Positions 16,957 to 25,678 of a stretch of 64,000 nt of DNA are shown in pieces (position 1 is the first letter of the stretch; each line of letters begins with the position of its first letter). The translations under genes were made by a program, and so were the position numbers. This DNA comes from Egerieimonas sp900552095. Lineage in GTDB: Bacteria > Bacillota > Clostridia > Lachnospirales > Lachnospiraceae. The stretch is from positions 1 through 64,000 of the forward strand of contig CABREP010000001.1 in NCBI GenBank assembly GCA_902469965.1. Direction: 5' to 3'. Below the pieces are notes generated by a model. It saw nothing but the letters and a program-made list of their open reading frames with translations. It was not told the DNA's origin and searched no databases.

Positions 16957-17433
16957 ATGGCAGAGTGGAGTCATTTTGACAGGGATGGAAACGCAGTGAT
17001 GGTAGACGTGACGGCGAAAGAAGTTACCGCCCGGACTGCGTGCGCGTCCGGAACGATCCGGGTAAACCGGGAAGTGATGGACGCGGTGCGCCGCAGAGAA
17101 GTAAAAAAGGGAGATGTGCTGGGGGTGGCACAGGTGGCCGGGATTATGGCGGCCAAACAGACCTGGTCGCTGATTCCCATGTGCCATCCTCTGTGCATAC
17201 GGAAATGTTCCGTGGATTTTGAAGTGGAGGAAGAGAAGCTGGAGATCCGGGCGTTTTCCACGGTAAAGGTGGAGGAGAAGACCGGTGTGGAAATGGAGGC
17301 GCTCACCGCCGTGACGACAGCGCTCCTTACGATCTATGATATGTGTAAGGCGATTGACAGGAGGATGGAGATTACCGACATTCATCTTGTACGAAAAACC
17401 GGGGGAAAGAGCGGAGATTTCAGCTATGATTGA
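16957..17433 (+). CDS. moaC: Cyclic pyranopterin monophosphate synthase MoaC
   Basis: 158 aa, the normal length. Family motifs are present: MVDVTAKEVTARTA, VLGVAQVAGIMAAKQT, LIPMCHPL and GVEMEALTAVTTALLTIYDMCKA. With MoaA it converts GTP to cPMP, the first committed step of Moco synthesis. Start follows GAAGGAGGGAGAAAT; the end overlaps moaA by 8 bp. Confidence 0.97.
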   Translation: MAEWSHFDRDGNAVMVDVTAKEVTARTACASGTIRVNREVMDAVRRREVKKGDVLGVAQVAGIMAAKQTWSLIPMCHPLCIRKCSVDFEVEEEKLEIRAFSTVKVEEKTGVEMEALTAVTTALLTIYDMCKAIDRRMEITDIHLVRKTGGKSGDFSYD

Positions 17434-18421
17434 CGGTTTTGGAAGAAGGATCGATTATCTCAGGATTTCCGTGACTGACCGGTGCAATCTTCGCTGTGTT
17501 TACTGCATGCCGGAGGAAAAAGGCGGGGGAACTTTGGCAGAAAGGCCGGAGGGACAGGAAGAGAGGGAGCTGGAAAGCGGGGAGATCCTCGCCCTTGTCC
17601 GTCTGCTGGCCGGCATGGGGATTGAGAAAATCAAACTGACCGGCGGAGAACCGCTGCTTTATCCCGGGATTGAGAACCTGGCCGGGGAACTGAAACAGAT
17701 TTCCGGAATTTCCCAGGTGACGCTGACTACCAATGGAATTTTGCTGGCGGAGAAGGCAGATGCCCTGGAAGCGGCCGGGATCGACGGGATCAATTTAAGT
17801 CTGGATACGCTGGATCCGGAAGTTTTTTTTGCGATTACCCGGAGAAGGGGATTTGCCAGAGTGATGGAAGGATTTCAAAGGATCCTGGGCGGAGGAAAAA
17901 TTCCGCTTAAGGTGAACTGTGTACCGGCGCGGATTCCGGGGCAGAAGGCGGAGGAAGTGGCCGAGCTGGCCCGAAACTATCCGGTGGCGGTGCGGTACAT
18001 CGAGATGATGCCCATCGGGGAGGGGCGAAATTACGAGAAAGTGGGAGAAGAGTCCATGCTGGAACTTTTACAGGCCCGCTATGGAAATGCCCGTCCGTTT
18101 GCGGGAGAAATGGGAAATGGTCCCGGCCATTATTATGATTTTCCGGGATTTTCCGGAAAGGTGGGATTTATCAGCGCAGTGACGCATAAATTCTGCAGCT
18201 CCTGTAATCGGCTGCGCCTCACATCCAGGGGATTTTTAAAGACCTGCCTTCAATATGAGCAGGGGGTTGATCTGGGCGTGCGCCTCAGATCCGGCGCAAA
18301 AGAGGAGGAGATCTGCAGGGCGGTGGAGGAGGCGGTTCGGCAGAAACCGGAGGGGCATCAGTTTTCCTGCGCCGGGGGAGAGAAGCTGGAGCGTCACACA
18401 ATGGCTCAGATAGGAGGATGA
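17426..18421 (+). CDS. moaA: GTP 3',8-cyclase MoaA
   Basis: 331 aa from the ATG at 17426 inside the end of moaC, giving the typical N-terminus MIDGFGRRIDYLRISVTDRC. The radical-SAM cluster is CNLRCVYC and the second 4Fe-4S site is the C-terminal FCSSCNRLRLTSRGFLKTC. The chain ends in GG, the MoaA C-terminal motif needed for activity in known enzymes. Overlaps xdhC by ATGA, so translation is probably coupled. Confidence 0.97.
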   Translation: MIDGFGRRIDYLRISVTDRCNLRCVYCMPEEKGGGTLAERPEGQEERELESGEILALVRLLAGMGIEKIKLTGGEPLLYPGIENLAGELKQISGISQVTLTTNGILLAEKADALEAAGIDGINLSLDTLDPEVFFAITRRRGFARVMEGFQRILGGGKIPLKVNCVPARIPGQKAEEVAELARNYPVAVRYIEMMPIGEGRNYEKVGEESMLELLQARYGNARPFAGEMGNGPGHYYDFPGFSGKVGFISAVTHKFCSSCNRLRLTSRGFLKTCLQYEQGVDLGVRLRSGAKEEEICRAVEEAVRQKPEGHQFSCAGGEKLERHTMAQIGG

Positions 18422-19443
18422 GAAGGTTGAATTTTTATGAAAGGGCAGCGGAAGAGAGCAGCGGAGAAGCGAGGAGGGTTCTGACGGTTCTGGAGGGAGA
18501 AAGTCTGGGGGAAAAATGTCTTCTGGAAGGGGGAGAAATTTTATGGATGTCCCACAGAGACGGATTTTTCTCACGCCACAGGGAGGAGCTTTGTCCGCCT
18601 TTTTCTTTTGGAAAAGAAAAGATCGGGGGAATACAGGTTTTCTGTGACTGCATTCTGCAGGAAAACAAAATCATTCTCTGCGGAGCAGGACATGTTTCCC
18701 TTGCTGTGATCCGCATGGCAAAGCTTCTGGGTTTTTCCGTGACGGTTCTGGAAGACCGGCCTTCCTTTGCAGACCAGGCCAGGGAAGCCGGAGCGGATCT
18801 GGTGATTTGTGCTCCTTTCGCAGAATCGCTGAGGCAGATGCCAGGGGGCGAAGGCGTATCTTTTGTGGTTGTAACCCGGGGACATCGATATGATCAGATC
18901 TGTCTGAAGGAGATACTGAAAAAACAGTATGATTATGTGGGTATGATGGGGAGCAGAAGGCGGGCGGCCGCAGTGAGGGAAAGTCTTCGGGCAGAAGGAT
19001 TTTCGGAAATGCAGCTGAGTGGTCTTCACAGTCCCATAGGACTTAAAATCGGGGCAGAGACGCCGGAGGAAATCGCGCTTTCGATTCTGGCTGAGATTGT
19101 GGAAGAAAAGAATAAAAAGGGGAAAAGGGGAGGATACGATCCCCGCCTTGTGGAAAACTTAAAAGAGCCGGGAGAAAAGATCCTGGCCGTGATCGTGGAC
19201 AGGAAAGGGTCTGCACCCCGGGCAGCCGGCACGAAGATGGCCATTTTTCCGGATGGAAGGATCAGCGGTACGATCGGCGGAGGATGTATGGAGGCGGAGG
19301 TGATCCGCACGGCGCTTTCCATGCTGCGCAGCGGGGAGGGACAGGCCCGTCTTATGGAAGTGGAACTGACTGCCCAGGCCGGGGAGGAAGAGGGAATGGT
19401 CTGCGGAGGAAAGATTGAGGTACTTCTGGAGCGGATTCGGTGA
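18418..19443 (+). CDS. XdhC/CoxI family protein with Rossmann domain
   Basis: 341 aa. Residues about 75-215 form the XdhC Rossmann domain (IILCGAGHVSLAVIRMAKLLGFSV, YVGMMGSRRR, GLHSPIGLKIGAETPEEIA). The C-terminal part is the XdhC_CoxI domain (AVIVDRKGSAPRAAGTKMAIF, GTIGGGCMEAEV). The order Rossmann then CoxI is the reverse of E. coli-type XdhC and resembles the clostridial versions near selenium-dependent molybdenum hydroxylases. XdhC proteins bind Moco and insert it, sulfurated, into xanthine-dehydrogenase-family enzymes. Last gene of the Moco operon; no such molybdoenzyme is in the window. Confidence 0.88.
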   Translation: MRRLNFYERAAEESSGEARRVLTVLEGESLGEKCLLEGGEILWMSHRDGFFSRHREELCPPFSFGKEKIGGIQVFCDCILQENKIILCGAGHVSLAVIRMAKLLGFSVTVLEDRPSFADQAREAGADLVICAPFAESLRQMPGGEGVSFVVVTRGHRYDQICLKEILKKQYDYVGMMGSRRRAAAVRESLRAEGFSEMQLSGLHSPIGLKIGAETPEEIALSILAEIVEEKNKKGKRGGYDPRLVENLKEPGEKILAVIVDRKGSAPRAAGTKMAIFPDGRISGTIGGGCMEAEVIRTALSMLRSGEGQARLMEVELTAQAGEEEGMVCGGKIEVLLERIR

Positions 19444-19465
19444 GAAACGTAATTTTTTTGGGAAA

Positions 19466-19508
19466 TTAGCACTCGGGTGTTGACGTGGCTAACAAAAGGT
19501 GTTATAGT
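19466..19508 (+). promoter_or_regulatory. clpB promoter with degenerate CIRCE element
   Basis: TTGACG (19480-19485), 17 bp, TATAGT (19503-19508). TTAGCACTC at 19466-19474 is a perfect left half of the HrcA operator CIRCE. After the canonical 9-bp spacing the right half is CGTGGCTAA, matching GAGTGCTAA at only the last five positions. The operator spans the -35 box. Confidence 0.65.
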
Positions 19509-19558
19509 GACACTAGAACAAAGAAAACAGATGATTCTCACGGAAAGGGGGATTGTAT

Positions 19559-22144
19559 ATGAATATCAGTAAATTTACGCAGAAATCGATTCAGGCGGTT
19601 CAGGATCTGGAGAAAACCGCTTATGAGTTTGGAAATCAGGAAATTGAGCAGGAACATCTTCTCTATGCTCTGCTCCATCAGGAGGACAGTCTGATCCTGA
19701 AACTGATCGAGAAGATGGAGATACAGAAGGAGCATTTTCTGAACCGGACGGAGCAGGCGCTCAATGGGAGGGTGAAGGTATCAGGAGGACAGCCCTATAT
19801 CGGCCAGTATCTGAACAAAGCGCTGGTCAGCGCAGAAGATGAGGCAAAGGCAATGGGAGACGAGTACGTTTCGGTGGAACATTTGTTTTTGTCCCTGTTA
19901 AATCATCCCAGTCCTTCCATGAAGAAATTATTTCAGGAGTACGGCATTACCCGGGAGCGTTTTTTGCAGGCGCTCTCTACGGTGCGGGGAAATCAGCGGG
20001 TGACCAGCGATAATCCGGAAGCCACCTATGATACGCTGACCAAGTACGGACAGGATCTGGTGGAAAAGGCTCGGGATCAGAAGCTGGATCCGGTAATCGG
20101 CCGCGACGGGGAGATCCGGAATGTGATCCGCATTCTTTCCCGTAAGACGAAGAACAATCCGGTGCTTATCGGTGAACCGGGCGTGGGAAAAACAGCGGTG
20201 GTGGAAGGGCTGGCGCAGCGGATTGTCCGCGGCGATGTGCCCGAGGCGCTCAAAGATAAGAAGATTTTTGCCCTTGATATGGGAGCCCTGGTGGCAGGCG
20301 CCAAGTACAGAGGAGAATTTGAGGAGCGTCTGAAGGCGGTTCTGGAAGAGGTCAGAAAAAGCGAGGGAAAAATCATCCTCTTTATCGATGAGCTGCATCT
20401 GATCGTAGGTGCGGGAAAGACGGAAGGCGCCATGGATGCGGGAAATATGTTAAAGCCCATGCTGGCGCGGGGAGAGCTGCACTGCATCGGAGCTACCACC
20501 CTGGATGAGTACCGGCAGTATATTGAGAAGGATGCGGCTCTGGAGCGTAGATTCCAGCCGGTCATGGTGGAAGAGCCCACGGTGGAAGATACCATTTCTA
20601 TCCTCCGGGGATTGAAGGAGCGGTATGAAGTTTTCCATGGGGTGAAGATCACGGACAGCGCGCTGGTGGCAGCGGCGGCTCTGTCCCAGCGGTATATTTC
20701 CGACCGGTTCCTGCCGGATAAGGCGATCGATCTGGTGGATGAGGCCTGTGCGTCGATCAAGACGGAACTGGATTCCCTTCCGGCGGAGCTGGATGAGCAG
20801 CAGCGCAAAATTATGCAGCTGGAAATTGAGGAGGCTGCACTGAAAAAGGAGACGGACAAATTAAGCCAGGATCGCCTGGAAACCCTGCAGAAAGAACTGG
20901 CAGAGCTGAGGGAAGAGTTCAGCAGCCAGAAGGTACAGTGGGAAAATGAAAAGAATTCGGTGGAGAAGCTGTCTCAGTTAAGAGAACAGATTGAAGATCT
21001 GAATAAGCAGATCCAGGTGGCGCAGAGAAATTATGATCTGAATAAGGCGGCAGAACTGCAGTATGGAGAACTGCCCAAGCTGCAGAAGCAGCTGGAGATC
21101 GAGGAGCAGAAGGTGCGGGAGAAGGATCTTTCCCTGGTGCATGAAAGTGTGGATGAGGAGGAGATCGCAAAGATTGTCTCCCGCTGGACCGGAATACCGA
21201 TCGCAAAGCTGACAGAAGGAGAACGCCAGAAGATTCTGGGACTGGAGGACGAACTGCATAAGCGGGTGATCGGACAGGATGAGGCGGTCAGGAAAGTGAC
21301 AGAAGCGATCCTGCGCTCCAAAGCCGGGATCAAGGATCCCACAAAACCCATTGGATCCTTCCTTTTCCTGGGGCCTACCGGAGTGGGAAAAACAGAGCTG
21401 GCCAAGACGCTGGCGGCCAATCTTTTTGATGATGAAAACAACATGGTCCGGATCGACATGAGTGAGTATATGGAGAAATATTCTGTTTCCCGTCTGATCG
21501 GAGCGCCTCCGGGATATGTTGGATATGAGGAAGGCGGTCAGCTGACGGAGGCAGTGCGTCGGAAACCTTACTCGGTCGTACTCTTTGATGAAATCGAGAA
21601 AGCTCATCCCGATGTTTTCAATGTACTCCTGCAGGTGCTGGATGACGGACGGATCACGGATTCTCAGGGACGGACGGTAGACTTTAAAAATACGATCCTG
21701 ATCATGACCTCGAATATTGGTTCCTCCTATCTGCTGGAAGGAATCCAGGAAGACGGCAGTATCAGCCAGAGTGCTGCCACGATGGTTCAGAATGATCTGC
21801 GGAATCATTTCCGTCCGGAGTTCCTGAATCGCCTGGATGAGATTATTATGTTTAAACCGCTGACGAAAGACAATATTGGAAATATTGTAGACCTTCTCAT
21901 GAAGGAACTGAACAGCCGCCTGGAAGAGCAGGAACTTTCAATCTGCCTGAGCGGACCGGCAAAACAGTTTGTCATTGACGGAGGATACGATCCAGTGTAC
22001 GGCGCCCGTCCTCTGAAACGATATGTGCAGAAACATGTAGAGACGCTGGCAGCCCGGCTGATCCTTTCCGGACAGGTACGGGCCGGGGATGAGATCCTCA
22101 TCGATCTGGAAGACGGCGCACTGACAGGAAGGAGAAAGGTATGA
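19559..22144 (+). CDS. clpB: ATP-dependent disaggregase chaperone ClpB
   Basis: 861 aa from the ATG at 19559, 8 bases after GGAAAGGGGG; a TTG two codons earlier is too close to that site. N-terminal Clp_N repeats (4-150), AAA1 with Walker A GEPGVGKT, a long coiled-coil middle domain (about 400-525) that distinguishes ClpB from ClpC/ClpA, AAA2 with GPTGVGKT, and the D2 C-terminal region. It rescues aggregated proteins with DnaK. The stop overlaps the next small gene by ATGA. The promoter bears a half-CIRCE, suggesting heat-shock control by HrcA. Confidence 0.97.
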   Translation: MNISKFTQKSIQAVQDLEKTAYEFGNQEIEQEHLLYALLHQEDSLILKLIEKMEIQKEHFLNRTEQALNGRVKVSGGQPYIGQYLNKALVSAEDEAKAMGDEYVSVEHLFLSLLNHPSPSMKKLFQEYGITRERFLQALSTVRGNQRVTSDNPEATYDTLTKYGQDLVEKARDQKLDPVIGRDGEIRNVIRILSRKTKNNPVLIGEPGVGKTAVVEGLAQRIVRGDVPEALKDKKIFALDMGALVAGAKYRGEFEERLKAVLEEVRKSEGKIILFIDELHLIVGAGKTEGAMDAGNMLKPMLARGELHCIGATTLDEYRQYIEKDAALERRFQPVMVEEPTVEDTISILRGLKERYEVFHGVKITDSALVAAAALSQRYISDRFLPDKAIDLVDEACASIKTELDSLPAELDEQQRKIMQLEIEEAALKKETDKLSQDRLETLQKELAELREEFSSQKVQWENEKNSVEKLSQLREQIEDLNKQIQVAQRNYDLNKAAELQYGELPKLQKQLEIEEQKVREKDLSLVHESVDEEEIAKIVSRWTGIPIAKLTEGERQKILGLEDELHKRVIGQDEAVRKVTEAILRSKAGIKDPTKPIGSFLFLGPTGVGKTELAKTLAANLFDDENNMVRIDMSEYMEKYSVSRLIGAPPGYVGYEEGGQLTEAVRRKPYSVVLFDEIEKAHPDVFNVLLQVLDDGRITDSQGRTVDFKNTILIMTSNIGSSYLLEGIQEDGSISQSAATMVQNDLRNHFRPEFLNRLDEIIMFKPLTKDNIGNIVDLLMKELNSRLEEQELSICLSGPAKQFVIDGGYDPVYGARPLKRYVQKHVETLAARLILSGQVRAGDEILIDLEDGALTGRRKV

Positions 22145-22314
22145 TACCAAAAGATCCGGTGATGCTTTTGAGTTACGTCAATACTCAGCTGCGGGATCAT
22201 TATGAGACGCTGGAGGAACTCTGCCGGAGTCTGGATGTGGAGCAGGGAGAGCTGGAAAAAAAGCTGGAAGAGATAGATTACAGTTACGACAGAAAACAGA
22301 ATCAGTTTGTCTGA
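22141..22314 (+). CDS. DUF4250-like small protein, 57 aa
   Basis: Starts with ATGA overlapping the clpB stop, so it is translationally coupled. The 57-residue product begins MIPKDPVMLLSYVNTQLRD and ends YDRKQNQFV, a pattern I recognise from DUF4250 proteins of Clostridia: short, helical, with a helix-turn-helix-like middle (LEELCRSLDVEQGELEKKL). Function unknown. Cotranscription with clpB hints at a stress connection. It precedes a strong terminator. Confidence 0.8.
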   Translation: MIPKDPVMLLSYVNTQLRDHYETLEELCRSLDVEQGELEKKLEEIDYSYDRKQNQFV

Positions 22315-22335
22315 TCTTTAGATCAGCAGAAAAAG

Positions 22336-22371
22336 CCCCGCGGATGCCGGTAAGGTGTCCGCGGGGTTTTT
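22336..22371 (+). terminator. Terminator of the clpB operon
   Basis: CCCCGCGGA (22336-22344) pairs perfectly with TCCGCGGGG (22358-22366), followed by T5. Confidence 0.93.
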
Positions 22372-22395
22372 GGGTGGAAGGAGACAAGGATTTTG

Positions 22396-22424
22396 TTGTG
22401 ACGGATATGGGGAACTGCTATAAT
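22396..22424 (+). promoter_or_regulatory. Promoter of the YbjQ-like gene
   Basis: TTGTGA (22396-22401), 17 bp, TATAAT (22419-22424), just after the clpB terminator. Confidence 0.7.
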
Positions 22425-22460
22425 ATGAATATGGAAAAAGTGAAGAGGAGGGACAATTAT

Positions 22461-22781
22461 ATGATCAGTACGACCACACAGAACATCGAGGGGAAAAGAA
22501 TTACAGAGTATAAGGGGATTGTCTTTGGAGAGGTGATTTCCGGTGTTAATTTTATGAAAGATCTGGCAGCTTCGTTCAGCAACTTCTTCGGCGGACGCTC
22601 GGAAAGCTATGAAGAAGAGCTGATTCAGGCAAGGCAGAATGCGGTGTGGGAAATGGAAGCGCGGGCAGAGCTGCTGGGCGCAAATGCAGTTGTAGGCGTT
22701 GATATTGATTATGAGGTTTTGGGATCAGACAACGGAATGCTTATGGTGACGGCCAGCGGAACGGCAGTCATTGTGGAATAG
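22461..22781 (+). CDS. YbjQ family (DUF74) protein
   Basis: 106 aa from the ATG at 22461 after GAGGAGGGAC. YbjQ features: VFGEVISGVNFMKDLAASFSNFFGG, the SYEEELIQARQNAVWEMEARAELLGANAVVGVDIDYE block and a C-terminal VTASGTAVIVE strand. The family forms a pentameric beta/alpha fold and is annotated as possibly heavy-metal binding; its real function is unsettled. Single gene, convergent with the MATE exporter, with no obvious terminator between them. Confidence 0.9.
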   Translation: MISTTTQNIEGKRITEYKGIVFGEVISGVNFMKDLAASFSNFFGGRSESYEEELIQARQNAVWEMEARAELLGANAVVGVDIDYEVLGSDNGMLMVTASGTAVIVE

Positions 22782-22845
22782 GATTGGATTCTGAAAAGGG
22801 GGAGGCCGCTTTCTGAGTGAATCGGATAACGGGAATCGTTGAAAA

Positions 22846-24204
22846 CTACAGACGATCCAGTTTTGTCCGGCAGATCCTCCGGAACAGAAGAAGTGTCAGA
22901 ACCAGAGAGATGGCCTCGGCGATGGGGATGGACCACCATACGGCGCTAAGGCCGGAGAATTTTGCCAGAAGATAGGCGGCCGGCAGGATAATCACGATCT
23001 GACGGGCGAAAGATACCCACAGGCTGTAGAGTCCATTTCCCAGCGCCTGGAAGACGGAACTTAAAATAATGCTGGGGCCGGCGAAGAAGAAGCTGATACA
23101 GATGATCCGCAAAGCCGGGATACCGATGGACAGCATGTTTTCCGAAGCATCGAAGATTCCCAGAAGTGTACCGGGAATAAAGAGGAAACAGGCGACGCCG
23201 GCCAGCATGAAACAGATAGCAGTAATGATGCTGAGACGCACAGTATGGGTGATCCTCTTTTTCTGGCGGGCTCCGTAGTTATAGGCGACGATGGGAACCA
23301 TGGCATTGTTCAGTCCGAAGATGGGCATAAATACAAAGCTGTTCAGCTTGAAATAGACGCCGAAGACTGCGGCCGCCGTGGAGGTAAACTGCATGAGGAT
23401 TTTGTTCATGCCGAAGGTCATCACAGAGCCGATTGCCTGCATGATAATAGAAGGAATTCCAACGACATAGATCCCCTTTATAATGGAGAGATCCGGGCGG
23501 AAGCCCTTCAGGCTTAAGTGGAGTTCGTGGTTGAACTTCAGATTGAAGATCAGTCCCAGAAGCATACCGCACAGCTGTCCGGCTACGGTGGCGACGGCGG
23601 CTCCGATCACTCCCATTTTCGGGAAACCAAACAGGCCAAAGATCAGGATTGGGTCAAAGATAATGTTGATGATCGCGCCGGTTCCCTGAGAAATCATGAT
23701 GAACAGGGTTTTTCCCGTGGACTGAAGCAGACGCTCAAAGGTGATCTGCATAAAAATACCCACGCAGAGAGCGCAGATGACAACCATATATTGAACGCCG
23801 AACTTATGGATTTCCGGATCGGTGGTCTGGAAGGTGAAGAAGGGATCTGCGGCCAGAACACCCACAACGGCGAACACCAGAGAACTGAGGATAGCCAGAA
23901 AGATACCGTTTAAGGCTGCGGCGTTGGCACGTTTGAATTCCCGGGCGCCCAGGCAGCGGGACAGAAGGGCGTTGATACCGACTCCCGTTCCGGCGGAGAC
24001 GGCGATCAGCAGATTCTGCACCGGGAAGACCAGAGATACGGCGGTAAGGGCATTTTCGTTGATCCGCGCCACGAACATACTGTCTACTACATTGTACAGG
24101 GCCTGAACTAGCATGGAAATGATGACTGGAAGCGCCATCTGAAAAAGCAGTTTGGGTACAGGCAGAACACCCATTTTGTTTTCCTGTTGTACTTCTGATG
24201 ACAT
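22846..24204 (-). CDS. MATE family efflux transporter
   Basis: 452 aa from the ATG at 24204, chosen for GCGAAAGGAG upstream; an in-frame ATG at 24258 lacks a site. Twelve hydrophobic segments in two homologous halves. MALPVIISMLVQALYNVVDSMFVARI at the N-terminus and the central FGMNKILMQF / YFKLNSFVFMPIFGLNNAMVPIVAYNYGA region are typical of Gram-positive MATE proteins, which export cationic drugs or metabolites using Na+ or H+. The substrate cannot be read. It has its own promoter and a hairpin in the leader. Confidence 0.92.
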   Translation of the reverse strand: MSSEVQQENKMGVLPVPKLLFQMALPVIISMLVQALYNVVDSMFVARINENALTAVSLVFPVQNLLIAVSAGTGVGINALLSRCLGAREFKRANAAALNGIFLAILSSLVFAVVGVLAADPFFTFQTTDPEIHKFGVQYMVVICALCVGIFMQITFERLLQSTGKTLFIMISQGTGAIINIIFDPILIFGLFGFPKMGVIGAAVATVAGQLCGMLLGLIFNLKFNHELHLSLKGFRPDLSIIKGIYVVGIPSIIMQAIGSVMTFGMNKILMQFTSTAAAVFGVYFKLNSFVFMPIFGLNNAMVPIVAYNYGARQKKRITHTVRLSIITAICFMLAGVACFLFIPGTLLGIFDASENMLSIGIPALRIICISFFFAGPSIILSSVFQALGNGLYSLWVSFARQIVIILPAAYLLAKFSGLSAVWWSIPIAEAISLVLTLLLFRRICRTKLDRL

Positions 24205-24236
24205 GATAATAAACTCCTTTCGCTTCATTTGCATAG

Positions 24237-24273
24237 AAAAAGGATGTCCTTGAGCCAAGATGCCAGGTCATCC
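24237..24273 (-). promoter_or_regulatory. Terminator-like hairpin in the MATE leader
   Basis: On the minus strand GGATG-A-CCT pairs with AGG-A-CATCC (24242-24273, a single A-A mismatch) and is followed by T5, 33 nt before the start codon. It lies after the promoter, so it could be an attenuator; no known riboswitch was recognised in front of it. Confidence 0.45.
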
Positions 24274-24281
24274 AAAACTAT

Positions 24282-24309
24282 TTTATAACAAAATGAAATT
24301 TATTGTCAA
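24282..24309 (-). promoter_or_regulatory. Promoter of the MATE exporter gene
   Basis: TTGACA (24304-24309), 16 bp, TATAAA (24282-24287) on the minus strand. Confidence 0.7.
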
Positions 24310-24318
24310 CAGGAAATC

Positions 24319-24362
24319 TGTCATTCATGTGACGGACAAAAGGAGGGGAGATCTGATATGAT
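24319..24362 (+). promoter_or_regulatory. Candidate Crp-type site and -10 box of the GltS-like gene
   Basis: TGTCA-TTCATG-TGACG (24319-24334, centre 24326.5) is 9/10 to the proposed TGTCA-N6-TGACA. A -10-like TATGAT starts at 24357, 30.5 bp from the site centre. No good -35 box is present, as expected for an activator-dependent promoter. It is the weakest of four such sites. Confidence 0.5.
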
Positions 24363-24392
24363 AAAATAAAAAATGCAGAGGAGGAAAATGTT

Positions 24393-25598
24393 ATGGGCGC
24401 ATCCTATACCTGGACCTTTGAACAGAGTTTCCTGATTTTTGTGCTGATTATTTTTGCGACACAGGCTCTGTCTTCCCTTTTGAAATCCTATGTTCCAATG
24501 CCGCTTCTGATGGGGGGCGTGTTTATTCTTTGCTTTGGAATGCACTGGTTCCCTGATGATATGATCTTGAGTTCCAACATGATTGCGGTGGGAACGATCG
24601 CTTTTAACGTACTGGTCATCCACTCGGGAACGATGATCAGCACAGCTTTTCTGCGAGTGCAGAAGAAAGGGGCGGCGCTCTGCCTGATTTCCACCCTGAT
24701 CCTCTTTCTGGTTGTCTGCTTCGGTCTGCGTCCGGTGATCGGAAAGGAACTTTCTCTTCTGGCGCCTGGATCCATTGTGGGAGGGGGCGCTTCCTGCGCC
24801 ATTGCATCCCGGTGGGTGGTGGAGACTGCGCCCAGAGTGTCGGTGTTTCCCTGGCTGATTTTTATGTTTCAGGGACTTTTTTCCGTTCCCCTCTGCTGTT
24901 TTGCACTGAAGCGGGAGTCAGCGCTGATCCTCGACCGCCTGCACAGAGGAGAGATTAAACCGCCGGCAGGGCCGCCGAAGGAAGAGGTACAGGGCGGTCT
25001 GGTGGGACGGATTCCTGCCCGGTTTAAGACGACGGCCTATTATCTGGGTATTATTATGACGGTGTCTTTTGTAAACCGGATGGCTGTGGACTGGGTAAAC
25101 GGCCAGTTCGGCCTGGATCTGAACGTGAATATGACGGCGCTGATCCTGGGATTTCTTCTGGGGCATCTGGGGCTTATGGACAAGGCGCCTCTGTATAAAT
25201 CGGATTCCTACGGTCTGCTGCTTCTGGGACTGATGGGACTGATGGCCAATACGCTGGCTACCACCATTAAGAATGGAACGGTATTTGCCATTCTGGGTCT
25301 GCTGCCTCCGCTTCTTCTCTGTATGGCGGTGGGAACTGCCGTGATGGCACTGTGCGGCGCATTGCTGGGGAAAAGGTTCGGTATGAGCCCCTGGCGGGGG
25401 ATGGCGATGTGTGTAAACTGTATAACCGGATTTCCGGTGAATGGAGTTCTGGTGGAGCGGTATTCGGCTATGGGCGGAAATCCCATGGAGCAGGCAGTGC
25501 TGAAAAGCCAGCTGGGACCGGTGCTGGGAATAGGAACCATGCTGATCAGCAATGGAATTTCCATTTTTATCGTGAGTATTCTGGTAAGCTTTATATAG
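24393..25598 (+). CDS. Sodium/glutamate symporter-like (GltS/ESS family) permease
   Basis: 401 aa, about ten membrane segments in two halves. GltS-like features: SLLKSYVPMPLLMGGVF, LAPGSIVGGGASCAIASR in the first half, and NCITGFPVNGVLVERY near the second pore region. The loop at about 180-210 is long and proline-rich. GltS proteins import glutamate with Na+; this sequence is diverged enough that a different amino or organic acid is possible. Start follows GAGGAGGAAAATGTT. It carries a candidate Crp-type site and lies in the 24-37 kb unit, so it may import a substrate or product of the CocE-like hydrolases. Confidence 0.8.
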   Translation: MGASYTWTFEQSFLIFVLIIFATQALSSLLKSYVPMPLLMGGVFILCFGMHWFPDDMILSSNMIAVGTIAFNVLVIHSGTMISTAFLRVQKKGAALCLISTLILFLVVCFGLRPVIGKELSLLAPGSIVGGGASCAIASRWVVETAPRVSVFPWLIFMFQGLFSVPLCCFALKRESALILDRLHRGEIKPPAGPPKEEVQGGLVGRIPARFKTTAYYLGIIMTVSFVNRMAVDWVNGQFGLDLNVNMTALILGFLLGHLGLMDKAPLYKSDSYGLLLLGLMGLMANTLATTIKNGTVFAILGLLPPLLLCMAVGTAVMALCGALLGKRFGMSPWRGMAMCVNCITGFPVNGVLVERYSAMGGNPMEQAVLKSQLGPVLGIGTMLISNGISIFIVSILVSFI

Positions 25599-25606
25599 TA
25601 AGAAAA

Positions 25607-25654
25607 AAATACGTGTGCAGCCTCCGGCGAACTTGGAGACTGCACACGCATTTT
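25607..25654. terminator. Bidirectional terminator between the GltS-like and CocE-like genes
   Basis: An AAAT-ACGTGTGCAG arm (25607-25620) pairs with CTGCACACG-CATTTT (25640-25654), with one mismatch, around a GC-rich loop; A and T tracts lie on both sides. Confidence 0.85.
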
Positions 25655-25678
25655 CATATATGAGAGGATGATTGCCGT

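Noticed and set aside
15922..17385. 487-codon minus-strand frame across the MoeA-like gene and moaC
   Set aside because: His/Arg/Gln-rich composition typical of antisense reading; both plus-strand genes are certain.
24319..24334. Canonical CRP (TGTGA-N6-TCACA) or FNR (TTGAT-N4-ATCAA) sites in the 24-37 kb region
   Set aside because: The half-sites are TGTCA/TGACA; neither canonical pattern is matched well at any of the four promoters.
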